Below, in pieces: positions 50,377 through 60,993 of a stretch of DNA of 64,000 bases. The position numbers and the translations under genes were made by a program. Source of the DNA: Sipunculus nudus (lineage: Eukaryota > Annelida > Sipuncula > Golfingiida > Sipunculidae). The stretch covers positions 13,628,839-13,692,838 of the forward strand of contig CM049316.1 in the NCBI GenBank assembly GCA_026874595.1, in the 5' to 3' direction. Every line of letters begins with the position of its first letter. Positions within the stretch are counted from its first letter, which is position 1. Under the pieces are notes generated by a model, which was not told the DNA's origin, ran no database searches, and saw nothing but the letters and a program-made list of their open reading frames with translations.

Positions 50377-50620
50377 AAGATACTAGTTAGACAGCATTGG
50401 TTCTTAGCAGGTACTAACTATGGCAACATTGGTTCTTAGCAGATACAAATTAGACAGCATTGGTTCTTAGGAGATACTAACTAGACAGCATCACCTCTTT
50501 ATACCAGTTAGACAGCATCTGTTCTTAATAGATCCCAGTCGGACAACATCAGTTCTTAACAGACCCCCAGCTAGAAAGGATTAGTTCAAACCAAATGCCA
50601 GATAGACAGGATTTGATCAT
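50377..50620 (+). repeat. ~31-bp minisatellite downstream of CEP192
   Basis: About eight diverging copies of AGATACTAGTTAGACAGCATTGGTTCTT; cores start near 50391, 50422, 50454, 50485, 50512, 50543, 50575 and 50605. Confidence 0.75.
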
Positions 50621-50747
50621 ATAACACAAGGTGCTCACTACTGCTGCAAACACCATTTGGACAGAACCAGTATTTATCCAGTATAATCCAGTTAGAACAA
50701 GATTAATATCTGTCAGACAGGTGATGTTTCCGTAAATGCCTCCAGTT

Positions 50748-50753
50748 GTTTAT
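50748..50753 (-). other. Candidate CEP192 poly(A) signal
   Basis: AATAAA on the minus strand, about 470 bases past the CEP192 stop. It is the only exact hexamer I noticed near the gene end. If used, the mRNA would end just before the 31-bp minisatellite. Confidence 0.4.
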
Positions 50754-51096
50754 TAAGCTTGATTTTTTTTCTAAAACCCCCAAAGCATGCCTTTGTTCCC
50801 CTTCACTTTAAGCACCATGTTGTAAGGTTTATATAAAAGAAACCATAAATATAATGCTCTGTCCCCTCTGGATGCTGTATGGGGAGACATTTCTGACACA
50901 ATGGGAATTTAAAGGTTACAAAATAAAACACCGTTCACTGTAGTTTTGGCTTCATGGTCACAGCTAAACTAAATACAGCTCTGCCTGACAAATCCTTTGT
51001 GTTTCAACAGAGCTTTATATCTGCAGGATTGTGAATCTCAGTGTCAAATCAAAGTCATGCTGACCTGGGTCATCCAATGACCTTTCTCAAAGTCAC

Positions 51097-51256
51097 AAAG
51101 ATCATCTGGGATAATCAGAACTTCACTCACACTGTCCTATGAGGTGGACCATGAGTGTTGATCCTGTGATGTGCATCAAGGTCACACAGGTCAAAAGGTC
51201 ATATGTGATAATCAGTGCATCACTCACACTGTCCTGTGAGGTGGACACTCAGTGTT
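51097..51256. repeat. 97-bp tandem duplication spanning the CEP192 stop codon
   Basis: ATAATCAG (51111 and 51208), TCACTCACACTGTCCT (51123 and 51220) and GAGGTGGAC (51141 and 51238) are all offset by 97. The copy nearer the gene contains the last CEP192 codons and TGA; the other copy is in the 3' UTR. Confidence 0.8.
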
Positions 51257-51349
51257 TTGCCATAATTTGTCTTCATTACCATCAATGTCATGTGTTTACC
51301 TGGCCGGGTTGGGTTGTATTGTATTGGTAGTCGCACAAAATGCTGACCC
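51220..51349 (-). CDS. CEP192: CEP192 terminal coding exon
   Basis: Acceptor ttgttttcag. Encodes GQHFVRLPIQYNPTRPG and YGKTLSVHLTGQCE, then TGA at 51222-51220. A gtaaac after CCCGGCCAG looks like a donor but is read through: the frame continues into the expected final strand and stop. The last codons and the stop lie in a 97-bp tandem duplication. Confidence 0.88.
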
Positions 51350-54300
51350 CTGAAAACAATCAAATTAAACATTAACCAATGTTACAAACAAGATAAGAGA
51401 AAGATATATGTACAAAATATGTTATATTTAACTGAAAAGATCACAGAACAACTCACACTTTCTGAAGATTTATACAACCATATTTATACAGACAGTGGCA
51501 ATCAGTAATCTTTAGAGGCAAAGGAAACTGGAGGAACCGGAGAAAACTAATGAACTTTGATGTGCATTTAATCCCCCCAACAGCAAAACTGGAAATGAAC
51601 CTAGGTTGCCAGCAGAGAGGGCCAAGCTTGTACTACACGACAGTCTGAGCCGAATCTCATACCGGGAATATGTAATTTCCACGCATCTTTGAAACAAACC
51701 GACTAAAGGTGAGGATGTTTTCTCTCCAGACATCCTCACCTAGCAAAACAGGGAGCATATACTGTGTGGATTTAAACACTGTGATACACTCCTCATGCAG
51801 CTGTTGTACACTGTAGTAGATGTATATCTCCTTCGTTTTAACCGCTGCTTTGTACAGAAAGAATCTATGAGTTTCACCACCAGGGTTGGCAAAGGGCAAA
51901 GAATTGTAATCAGATCAATGAGAGCGTGGTATAGCATTTTGCATCTGACCCCAAGTTTCAAATCCTCAACACCTCACTCTGATATTTTGATGCACAATGC
52001 AAAACATTCTCATCAGTTTGATTACAATTCTTGGGCCTGTGTCAGCCCTGGTGTAGTGACCCCAGAAAAACTGCTGTACAAAGCAGCAGTTAAAATGAAG
52101 GAGATCTGGAACTACTGCAGTGTAAAACTCCCACCATGAACCCTCAGCAAAAGCAATCAAGAATATATACAAAGAAACCATAGTAGAAAGAACGATAAAA
52201 CCTACTTACTGGATTAAGAAGTTTGACACTTTGCTGTAGAACGGTGGCTTCAATGTGATGATGTTTATCTTGTGAGCTTCAGTGTCTTTGTTGCGTAACT
52301 TTAACTTGCACACCTGATTATCCCCAGGTTTGGTTATCGGGAAGTCGAGGTGGTCCACGCTTACCGTCACCAAGTCTGCCTTACCCTTACTGGTCTCTGT
52401 AATAACCCTGAGAAAGACAAAACAAAGATGTTTAATAATCATACACCGGAGTGTCTCATTTCATAATCTATAATGGGTATTCTGTACTACATCATTCCAT
52501 TGATACAACAACACTGCGCCAGAGCGTTCTCATATTAAATAGATATTACACTCAAAATCCCTAAATGCACAATTTGTACTTTATGAAGCAGCAAAAACAA
52601 TAAGCAGCTTTTATTGAGGAGCAGAGTTTTGGTACACCAGTGAAATGAAATTTCTTCTTGCAAATTCGCAATTTTTAAAGTTAAGACTTACTTGTCTTTA
52701 GTGATGGCTTTGATACCCAGCAGGGGTGGCAGTGACTGTGGACCGTCCGGGAGGACTGGCTGCTGTGTTGCTGGATTTGGATGCTCAAGATGACTCTGGA
52801 ATCAAACAGTTTCGTTTAGAGAGTCGGTCTTACATCAAATCTACTATAACAATATCACGGAAAACAAGTGATTCAGCCAGAAGACTGGTTTAACCTACTT
52901 GCTGTGTCAGTAGGGAAGGAAACACAGAGGACTAAGATAAAACCATTTATCGACAATAGCAAATGACCTATCCACCACAGCACAAATGCTCCACCCTTTA
53001 AACCGATTAATGAGCTCCCAAAACGCTCCTACCCAGAAGGTCTTCCATGCCCATGATAGCGAAAGCTGTTTACAACATAATAATGATGTCATGATGTCAT
53101 CAACTGATATCACTGTTCTCCATTTTTGAATATATCGCAGTCATTGTGAACTGTCTTGCATTATTTTGGTAATTTGTCCCTTACGAATTACATGCCAGGT
53201 AAGACATTATTATTCACATGGTAGTCGGAGGATTGGTTCTTGCAACCTATGGCCTAGAACTTTTAACAAATCTCTGCCGAATTGTGCAAATTTTGTTTTG
53301 TCAGATGATTGACGCTTAACAATGCTTACAGTCACCTTATTGGTTGCTCTTTAGTCCAATGCTTATGATTATTCACTGAATGAATATGCGATTAAGGTCA
53401 CAGAGTTCATGGCTAGGTCCATTAACAGTGAGAGACAAAACAAAGCTTGAAGAAGTAAGGTCAACTTCCCTACAGGTGTATGGGTACTTATTCTTGCCTC
53501 AAGGTTCAAGTAATCTAGTTTCATGACACTCAGTGGTGTTCATGGTTTTTGGGTACCTACCTTGCCTGAGAGCTCTAGTTTGATGACGTGAGGAGGGGTG
53601 ATTGTTCGTGGAGGTTTGTGGCTCTGCGTGGTAATCTCCCAGTACTGTTTGTACTCTCCGGCAGACTGAGGCAAGAACTCTACAGGAACCTGCACAAAAA
53701 ACATGTCACCATGGTAATTTACCATCATGGTCAGTGGTTGGAGGTTGTTTTACCTTATCAACTACCAATCCTATATCAAGGAAAAGAATCTACGATCAAA
53801 TTTGCCATGATGCCAAAAAATGGGCTTCATGTTTCAACAGTATTTTGTCTTGAAATACTATCATAGACTCTAGCACTTCATGCTGCAGTGTTTTCCTTGT
53901 GCAACAAAATAAGAATAAACAACAATCTTGTTTAAGTACATGTTAATGAAGAAAACATTCTGGATACTTTTCACATTAGAGCCTTTCATAATAGAACTTA
54001 CTGGTCTCAGAGATATTATTAATCATGTTTAATCTTGTATGAGCCATCAATAATCCTATAGTTGCTGGTACATTGATTGATATACGGATACATCGTGCAT
54101 GCCCTGCGCTGTCCTAGACTGGCCCAGTCAATGAAATGGCTCTGACAAAGATATCAAACGGCTCTCACTGTGTCGCACTTAGTGTCCGTACTGCTACCAC
54201 GCCCCAGCTTACATAACTAATTACCATTCTCTGACCCTCTTATTTCATCGACTGGTAAACTTGGGCAGTACTAGACAGTCAGCGCCACACATCACCGCCT

Positions 54301-57300
54301 CGCTGAACTAAGGTCTTTCCCAGTGACGTAAGGAGTGATTATGGTGGTCCTTCCCAGAATCTTTTTTCCAAAACCAACCTTTTGTGGGCTTCCAGCTTAT
54401 TTTTAACACTATATAAAACCCTCAGCCTCAGTGAGTCAGTGTGTCACCGTTTTTCAGACCACTGCTTATCACAGCAGGCGGGTTTTAAAATGTGTCTCCA
54501 GCTCAGCCAATCAGTGTGAGATATTAAGGTCCACACGCAACGAACGCAGTCAAACTGTTATTCATGTACTGGCTGACAGAAACGACCATGACGTTCAGCG
54601 TGTTGGCAACTAAACAGTGGCAAAACTTTCATGTGCAACTTGAACACTAACAAATACACAGTACAAAATCGATGTGACATTGTCTACAATACACTTGAAT
54701 TTTCCCATGGACTGTATGTTCCAACAGCAGAGATATATCATAGGACACGAAGGTCAATGTATGGACTTTCTAAAAACATGCATGATATCAGTGCGAAATG
54801 TTACCAAGCGGGTTGAGCTTTCTATTGCCTATGGGACGCTGTTAGCCTCCTCATAGCAACTATGCCATTCACAGGAGGACAGACAGCCTGATATGCAAAT
54901 GTGAGGGAATCATCAGGAGCCTTGTGACGCCCTAATATGCAATTCGCCATACAGACTTTACAGCGCTTTAGTGATAAGAGCAAGAACTCAGTTACGTTGC
55001 GTCTTTCGGTACATGGAATCACATTTCATTTGAAGCATTTTAGCAGGAAACATCAATACACTTCAAGCCCAGGCAGGGCTAACGCTGGCAATTGTCTTAC
55101 CTGTTTTGTTTCGTTGGGTTCAAGTGTACCTTCTGTCTCAGCAAATCTGAACACAGTGTACGTTGTTCTGCACACCTGCCCAGTGGCAAACCCATTCTAC
55201 AAATAACAGAACAAGCTGCCAACATTTTAAAAGTGTCAGTTTTACCATCAAATATAGTATGATATGACAGGTACATTAACAAGTTAAAATTTTCAAAACA
55301 ATTTAGCCAAGCCATAACTGAAAATATTTCTCAGGAAAAAAATACTGTGATTTTTATTTATAACCTGATAGTGGACACTTGTTTGGTGTGTGTGTTTTTT
55401 TCTTTTGTATGATCCTTACTATGAATAATCAAGCAACCAGATCAATCACAGAAGCAAGTAAAACAAACCACAATGCCACCTGGTGGTCAGCAATGGTACT
55501 AAAATAAATAATTTTGGGTTGATGAAACATTTATTATTCTGTTAATTAAAACAACAAGAAATCAAATTTTCAAAACAAATTTATCAAAACAAAATAGTTT
55601 ATGTAATGATTCTCTATTTCAAAGGACAAAGTCAATTTTACCAATTAGTAACATTTTTGATGGGGGATGTTTCTTACAGAACACAATCCAAGTATGTCCA
55701 GTTTGGGAATATTTTGGTAGTTACAGAATAGCAGTATTTTTTTATTTCATGGAATTTATCATGAGGAATATCAGAATACCAGTACTGTGATCATCTGCTT
55801 TTAGAGGTTTCATGGTAGTTCACCACATATTCTTAATATTTTTTTCTAAAGTAAATATGAGTGATGTCAGTGTTAAAACATGTGAACCCATGTTGAAATG
55901 ACTCAGCTAGCTCTTTTCAGAAGGCATGTATCCAATGAGTGTAATCACTCAGAATGACTTAGTTAAATAATGGAGGTTTGTGGAGTTTGATATCATGAGC
56001 AGGGGCATAATTATTTCTTGGTACACAAGAATTAAATATTTCCAAATCAAATACTTAAATATTGTTATACTATCATATTACAGCTGAATCTAGAAATATA
56101 TTTTGATAAATAGAAGTTGAGTCACATCAGTCATCTCTATAATTATGTAATTCATTCTTACCTGGAGGGGCACAGTGTAGGCTGGAGCATAAGACAAGAT
56201 ATCCCACTTGACTGGTTCTCTGCTTAAATTTGACAACTCAAGGGGGATGACTGGAACAAAGAGAGTTTCATCTCAAATTTAGACTTAATAGAAAAAGATC
56301 TTTACTATTACATTTGTTGATTACATTTCTTGCAATAAAGAATTAAATGTGAATTATTCCCCTTTATATGCACATTGTATACAAGTAAGTGTTATCTTGC
56401 ACAGCACAACATTAAATATATGGGAGAAAACCCCATGGTCCTGAGAGAGCTGAATTGTTCATACTGATATCATTCTAATTCAAAATCTTTATCCCTTATT
56501 CACAGAAAAGAGATGCACCTTAAGAACATCAAATTATGATACACATCAACAATCAATGATATAGAAATTACAAGATAATATTAAATTTTTATAACATCAG
56601 ATCCTTAAACATAATTATTTCCATAAATCTTTTCTACCTTGCTTCTATTCTAATATTTACTGAATTTTCATAGCCTCATGAACAAAAAATAAGGTTACTG
56701 ATTTTACCTGAATTTTTCCCCGAGGGTGTATCTGGGAACTCTAGCACCTGTTTTGTGACAGCGAGTGTGTCATTGGCCTTGTTTTTAGTGTAGGGTGATC
56801 TCACTGCACACAGAGGGGTGGCAGGTTCTGGCATCAGATGAGAAGCCTTTTTACCCCAAGTGCCAACAATGGTATCATCCATGACAACATCTTTGCGAAT
56901 CTGAACTGGAAGAACCTGTAAGAAGGGAGCAGCAAGGTTAAATTAGCAAATCAGTGGAATTTTTGTTCCCCACTTCCGCCTCTTGTTACCTTTCATAATA
57001 TGTTTAGTTTATTTAGTTATTTTCCTCTGTAGATGTCTCCACATGTCATAGTGGCTGTTTTAGTTTTCATTGTCCCCTGAAGATGTCTCCACGTCATAAT
57101 TTTGGTTGTGATGGGGAAGAAAACTGAAAATTTTTGTTTTTTTTTTGGAGCTGGTGATAATAAATTTTTAGACAGACACTCCAAAACCAATCCCACCCAA
57201 GGTATGCATAAGAGCAATCACAGATCCAAATTTGAATGAAATTTGATAATATTTAGGAAAAGTTATCGCACGGAAATGAAACTGTAACGGACGGACAGAC

Positions 57301-60300
57301 AGAGAGACAGACAAACCCAATTCAATGTCCCCGATTCCGAAGAAGCGGTGGACAATAAATATTCTAGCATGCAAAGTTCAACTGTTCTGGGTATTAGCTA
57401 AGAATTATCAGCAAAGCTATCTGTGTAACAAGCAAAGAGACAACAATCTGACCGCAGCAAACCATTACAATATGAATGCCTACCAGCTTTTATGTTACCA
57501 GCTCCCTTATATCAGACAGTTTTATGCGAGCCAACTTCCTAAGTGCAATCTGGGAATGGAATTGTCTGAACTACCACCTTGCCTCCTGCATACCTTCATT
57601 GTAGGGATTTTAAGGATACTCAGTCTTTTTACAAATAATACAAGACCATCAGCCAAAAAAAAACACAAATAAACACATAAAAAGAGAAATACAGATGTAG
57701 ATAAAGACAGAATATAAACACTAAGAAACACATACATTCACACAAAGACACAAACACTGACATACATAAACAGAATCAGGCATACACAGAGAAACACACA
57801 AATACACACATACAAACCTTTTGTTGACTATCACAGATAATCCAGATGCTCCCTTGCCATGGCAACAGAACATCCTGCTGCAGCAGATCTGCCGTGGGGC
57901 TGACACAGAGCATCGTAGAGCTCCGAGCATCCACAGTGCCCTGTGCCGGTGTCACTTTAATTAAGTGGGCTGGCCACATCAACTCAAACCTGGAAAAATA
58001 GACCACAGATTTAACATCGGCTCAGAACATTATTCTTGGATACAGTTCATGATATCAATTTGTAGCTGTCCAAAGAAAGCATTAAGGTAGGTCCAAGACT
58101 TCTGTAAAACATCATAAAAACATCCTGGTCCCTCAGGTAGTTGTGTTCGCGAGATTTCACTGTATTTTATATAAAATACTAGTTTCGTTCCATATTTTAT
58201 CATATACTTACTATGTTTTTGTCAATCATGTATTAAACAGTACACTAACCAAGAACAGACTGACATGGTCATCACACATGAAATGGTGAACAAAAAGCAT
58301 CATTCTGTCTCACTTGTCTTATGAAATCTCGTTTCCCAAAAGGCAATGCAATTCCAGTTTATCCAAGGTAAGTGTTTTTCTCTTACACTTACACAGAACA
58401 GAAAGACATGGTCATCAAACATAAAATGGTGAACAAAAATCATAATTACTTCATAGGTCGTTCTGAGTAGTTGGCAATTTGAACTTTCTTCACCAGGATA
58501 TCTTCAGCTGTAAAATAATAAATAAAACAACTTACATAATTTAATTTTTTTTAACAATCCCTATTTGCACATCAGGCACAGATGTCAATATAAATCTGAT
58601 AATGATCTAACAGTGGAAGATAATATTTTGGATAATGATATACAGAACTAAAGAATCCTACTTTAATTTGAGGATTTGAGTGTGACCCAAATAAGCGTTA
58701 TTCCACCCTAAACTTTGCCAATACATGTCCCTTGCCACCAAACTCTCTCTGCAGACAGATTCTCATGTGGATATTGTCCTTGAGAGTACTTTCCTGTCAC
58801 ATTCCCGTACACTTATCCAAACCTGGCATGTTTTATTTCTCCCAGTTTCTCGAAACCACTCATGAGGCTGCCATTTTGCAGACACATTAAAACCAGGATG
58901 TCACGGATAACATGTCAAAATTATGAGAATACGCTTAAAGAAGTTGGTCAAATGTAGCTGTTTTTTTTTTTAAGTTTCATCAGTTATATAAGGTTTTAGA
59001 GTAACATCATTAAGAATTAATTGAAAAATAATATAATCAAAATAAGTTGACATATGGTCATTAAACAAGTGCTAGCTGTGAAATGAGATATAATCAAAGC
59101 ACAACATTAAAATATCACCTTTTCTGGCTGCAGTCAAAATAATTTGTTTGGGGTTTATCTCCCATTGGTTGGACTCTGCTTCAGTTTCTCTGTTACTATC
59201 AACACTGAAATGTGTCTTTTTATTATCAACCGGCCCATCTCTTGTAGGAGGGGACGCTTCCTGTTTCTCCCTACAAAGCAGAAGTAAATTTAAATGAATT
59301 ATTTAAATTTGTTTTAACAGACTTTACCTACAAATAAACATTTGTTATTACAAAACTGTAGCCTCACAAAATATGAATAATGTAAATATTACCATATGAA
59401 CATTACCTCATTTGCAAAGAGACCACTCATTGTTAAACAGGATAAAAAAATGTTAAGGAATTTTTCTATTGTTTACTCACACAGAATATCCTGGGCACCA
59501 TGCACCCTGAAACTATTCAAATCACATGGCACCGTAGTCCTATACATTCCTTTAAGTCTTAAGGGAGACCTTAGACTGCTTGCATATGTAAGCCTCTTGT
59601 TAAAAAAATATCTAAATCAATTAATTTTAATGTTTAACACATTGTTAATTTTATGCATTTCAGTTTTCAATCTTGTTACAGTGGCTGTAGCTAGTATCTA
59701 CACCCTCTGATGTCATGGCAACGCAAGTCAGACGAAGCACTGGACCAGGAGGGAAAATTTGACCTGGACACCAAACCTCCCACTTGGCATTTTAATGTAC
59801 CTGTGTGAAAACTAGGGTCTGATGCTGCATTTGTTACCTTTGAGTTATATGGTAAATACGAGTTGACGAGCAGAAAGTGGTGTTAACTTTGTCATCCCAG
59901 TGGAATTTAACACTGGTGAACCAGGGCTGGCTGGAGTAATTCCATTTGTCTCACTTGGCGAGCTACGCCATTGATGGCATACAGGGAGCAAAAAATGGAA
60001 ACACAATTTTACTTGTGATTTTAGTGGCAAATAAAACTGACAGAAATGTAACATCAAACATATATTTTTAATCAGTTCCTGTTTCACTACTATGACAACT
60101 CTGACATTATGTCATTGGGCCTTATATTCTGTCTAAAGGACAATGAAAGGTTGCAAGTCGTATGCACCACAGACACATCTGGTGATCACCATACAACCTG
60201 TGACATGCAGCATGAATAAAATCATTAGCACTTAGTTGATCAGAGCTGACAGAATCCTCCGCAATTACTTCACATACAGTGGAAGTTATCCTGCAGAGGT

Positions 60301-60993
60301 AATGAATGCAGCATTAATCATACACAGCCTGTCCAGGGGTAGATCCAGGATATAGGAAAAAGGGGGGGGAGGGTTCAAACCCAGGAAGACTAATGACAAA
60401 ACCGGAAAATATGTCCCCAGGTCCTGAAGAGGAGAGAATTCTGGCCACAAAAATTGGTCTGAAACCCCTTAAATAAAAGTTTGCAGCTGGAGCTGAAAAA
60501 AAGGGGGGGGGGATTGTCCAGACCCTCACTTCTGCTTTTCAGAGCACTTTGTAGACTGCAGCTGACAGTGTCCTCCACATATTGTAAGTTATCCTGTATA
60601 TCACATGTACTTACATGTGATTATGATGATCAGAGCTTGTGGTTATACAGTTTTGATTGACACATGGCCTGGCAAGAGCTGCTAAATCATGGGCAGTCAG
60701 TATGGGTGGATAAGTCTCTTTGTGAACCCCAGGTGGCACCACTGGTCTGTCAAGTTTATTGTAGCTGTCACCATTACTTAATGCTGGCATGACCTTCACC
60801 CCCATCCTTTGTGTGGCAGCTGGTATTTTGTTATTTGTGGGTTGATCGTTGTGGTAGGCAGGAGCTGAGGGTGTTGACATTTCATCAGGACAACTTTTGG
60901 GTAATGGCTGCTCGCCAACAAATGTCAAGGTCATCTTGTTAATTGTTGAATAGAAAAGCTCCATGTCGACTGGGCTTTCTTCCCACGGAAAGT
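51220..60993 (-). CDS. CEP192: CEP192/SPD-2 family centrosome scaffold, C-terminal 13 exons (5'-partial)
   Basis: CEP192 (SPD-2) is a pericentriolar scaffold that recruits Aurora A, PLK1 and gamma-tubulin for centriole duplication and spindle assembly (family knowledge). I assembled 13 minus-strand exons: 60993-60615, 60290-60190, 59949-59838, 59270-59119, 58507-58450, 57989-57818, 56915-56708, 56250-56162, 55196-55101, 53689-53561, 52795-52692, 52407-52210 and 51349-51220. Every intron is GT-AG, every phase joins, and the sum is 641 codons plus TGA. The tail shows three consecutive beta-sandwich (PapD/MSP-like) modules typical of the CEP192 C-terminus: about residues 230-330 (NYSERPMKFELMWPAH, LLPWQGSIWIICD), 380-500 (LSREPVKWDILSYAPAY, VEFLPQSAGEYKQYWEI) and 540-641 (LKLRNKD, PPFYSK, HFVRLPIQYNPT, ending LTGQCE). 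The order and spacing follow the vertebrate protein as I remember it. The weakest junction is the acceptor at 59950, which lacks a good pyrimidine tract. The N-terminal part lies beyond the window; I saw no further exon between 60994 and 64000. Confidence 0.9.
51707..51741. repeat. 12-bp perfect hairpin
   Basis: AGGTGAGGATGT (51707-51718) and ACATCCTCACCT (51730-51741), 11-base loop, in the last CEP192 intron. Confidence 0.85.
51790..52140. repeat. Diverged inverted repeat in the last CEP192 intron
   Basis: The complement of 51795-51945 matches 51985-52130: GATTACAATTCTT, CCCTGGTG and TGTACAAAGCAGC.GTTAAAA.GAAGGAGAT align in the same order. Arms are about 150 bases with a ~40-base centre. 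The 114-codon + strand frame across it (51795-52139) is not considered a gene. Confidence 0.65.
52210..52407 (-). CDS. CEP192: CEP192 exon 12 of the visible part
   Basis: Acceptor tctttctcag, donor atcca/gtaagt. Encodes VSVDHLDFPITKPGDNQVC, KLKLRNKDTEAHKINII and LKPPFYSK, the first half of the C-terminal PapD-like module. Confidence 0.92.
52692..52795 (-). CDS. CEP192: CEP192 exon 11 of the visible part (linker)
   Basis: Acceptor gattccag, donor gacaa/gtaagt. Encodes a Pro/Gln-rich linker (PATQQPVLPDGPQSLPP) and GIKAITKD between the last two folded modules. Confidence 0.85.
53561..53689 (-). CDS. CEP192: CEP192 exon 10 of the visible part
   Basis: Exactly 43 codons. Encodes VPVEFLPQSAGEYKQYWEI and, after a basic loop, HVIKLELSGK, the last strand of the penultimate module. 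Donor gcaag/gtaggt. Confidence 0.92.
55101..55196 (-). CDS. CEP192: CEP192 exon 9 of the visible part
   Basis: Acceptor gttatttgtag, donor aaacag/gtaaga, exactly 32 codons. Encodes VCRTTYTVFRFAETEGTL and the EPNETKQ turn, which leads into the next exon's VPVEFLP strand. Confidence 0.92.
56162..56250 (-). CDS. CEP192: CEP192 exon 8 of the visible part
   Basis: Acceptor tttgttccag, donor ctccag/gtaaga. Encodes IPLELSNLSREPVKWDILS and YAPAYTVPLQ, strands of the penultimate PapD-like module. It ends in phase 0. Confidence 0.92.
56708..56915 (-). CDS. CEP192: CEP192 exon 7 of the visible part
   Basis: Acceptor cttcttacag, donor attcag/gtaaaa. It starts VLPVQIRKDVV, the closing strand of the preceding module. 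A linker with Pro, Thr and Lys follows, then VTKQVLEFPDTPSGKNS, which opens the next beta-sandwich. Confidence 0.9.
57150..57320 (+). repeat. GGAC-tailed dispersed repeat in a CEP192 intron
   Basis: AAGTTATCGCACGGAAATG then AACGGACGGACAGACAGAG and a tail CCCCGATTCCGAAG. Same tail type as the 47.6-kb array but a different body. Confidence 0.55.
57818..57989 (-). CDS. CEP192: CEP192 exon 6 of the visible part
   Basis: Acceptor tttttccag, donor aaaag/gtttgt. Encodes FELMWPAHLIKVTPAQGTV through LLPWQGSIWIICDSQQK. The WPAH...VTP and PW.G.I.I.CD patterns are the strongest CEP192 signatures in the window. Confidence 0.92.
58450..58507 (-). CDS. CEP192: CEP192 exon 5 of the visible part (58-nt micro-exon)
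   Basis: Acceptor attttacag, donor atgaa/gtaatt. Encodes EDILVKKVQIANYSERPM. It is the second strand of the PapD-like module and joins directly to KFELMWPAH in the next exon. Confidence 0.88.
59119..59270 (-). CDS. CEP192: CEP192 exon 4 of the visible part
   Basis: Acceptor tttgtag, donor gaaaag/gtgata, 50 whole codons. A charged linker is followed by ESNQWEINPKQIILTAARK, the lead-in strand of a PapD-like beta-sandwich that continues in the next two exons. Confidence 0.85.
59838..59949 (-). CDS. CEP192: CEP192 exon 3 of the visible part
   Basis: Encodes KWNYSSQPWFTSVKFHWDD and STRIYHITQ. The donor is caaag/gtaaca. The acceptor (gtgag) lies about 35 bases after the only pyrimidine tract; it is the choice that keeps the frame open and matches both phases, because the other frames hit stops. 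Confidence 0.65.
60190..60290 (-). CDS. CEP192: CEP192 exon 2 of the visible part
   Basis: The acceptor is cctctgcag and the donor tatg/gtgatc. The single leading G completes the Met codon from the previous exon. The 33 whole codons give an acidic stretch with CEVIAEDSVSSDQLSAN. Its phase fits both neighbours exactly, which is the main support for an exon this short. Confidence 0.75.
60334..60540. mobile_element. MITE-like segment in a CEP192 intron
   Basis: Begins CAGGGGTAGATCCAGGA, close to the CAGGGGCGGAT terminus seen at 9.97 kb, and contains G7-G9 runs at 60363 and 60503. The opposite end was not found, so the borders are approximate. Confidence 0.35.
60615..60993 (-). CDS. CEP192: CEP192 exon (window exon 1), residues 1-125 of the visible part
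   Basis: The acceptor reads tttttcag and the donor AT/gtaagt. The exon starts with two bases of a split codon and ends with AT, the first two bases of a Met codon. It encodes DFPWEESPVDMELFYSTI followed by a low-complexity, Pro/Asn-rich linker (NNKIPAATQ, RPVVPPGVHKETYPP). The linker composition suits an unstructured stretch between folded modules. Confidence 0.8.

Noticed and set aside
50377-50620. Regularly spaced short repeats, CRISPR-like at first sight
   Set aside because: Eukaryotic context, no distinct spacers, units diverge gradually: a minisatellite.
51795-52139. 114-codon + strand frame
   Set aside because: Spans both arms of an inverted repeat inside the CEP192 intron, so its length reflects the repeat.
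57840-57860. Near-palindromic GTTGCCATGGCAAG, resembling an X-box
   Set aside because: It lies inside a CEP192 exon and encodes the conserved LLPWQG, which explains the sequence.
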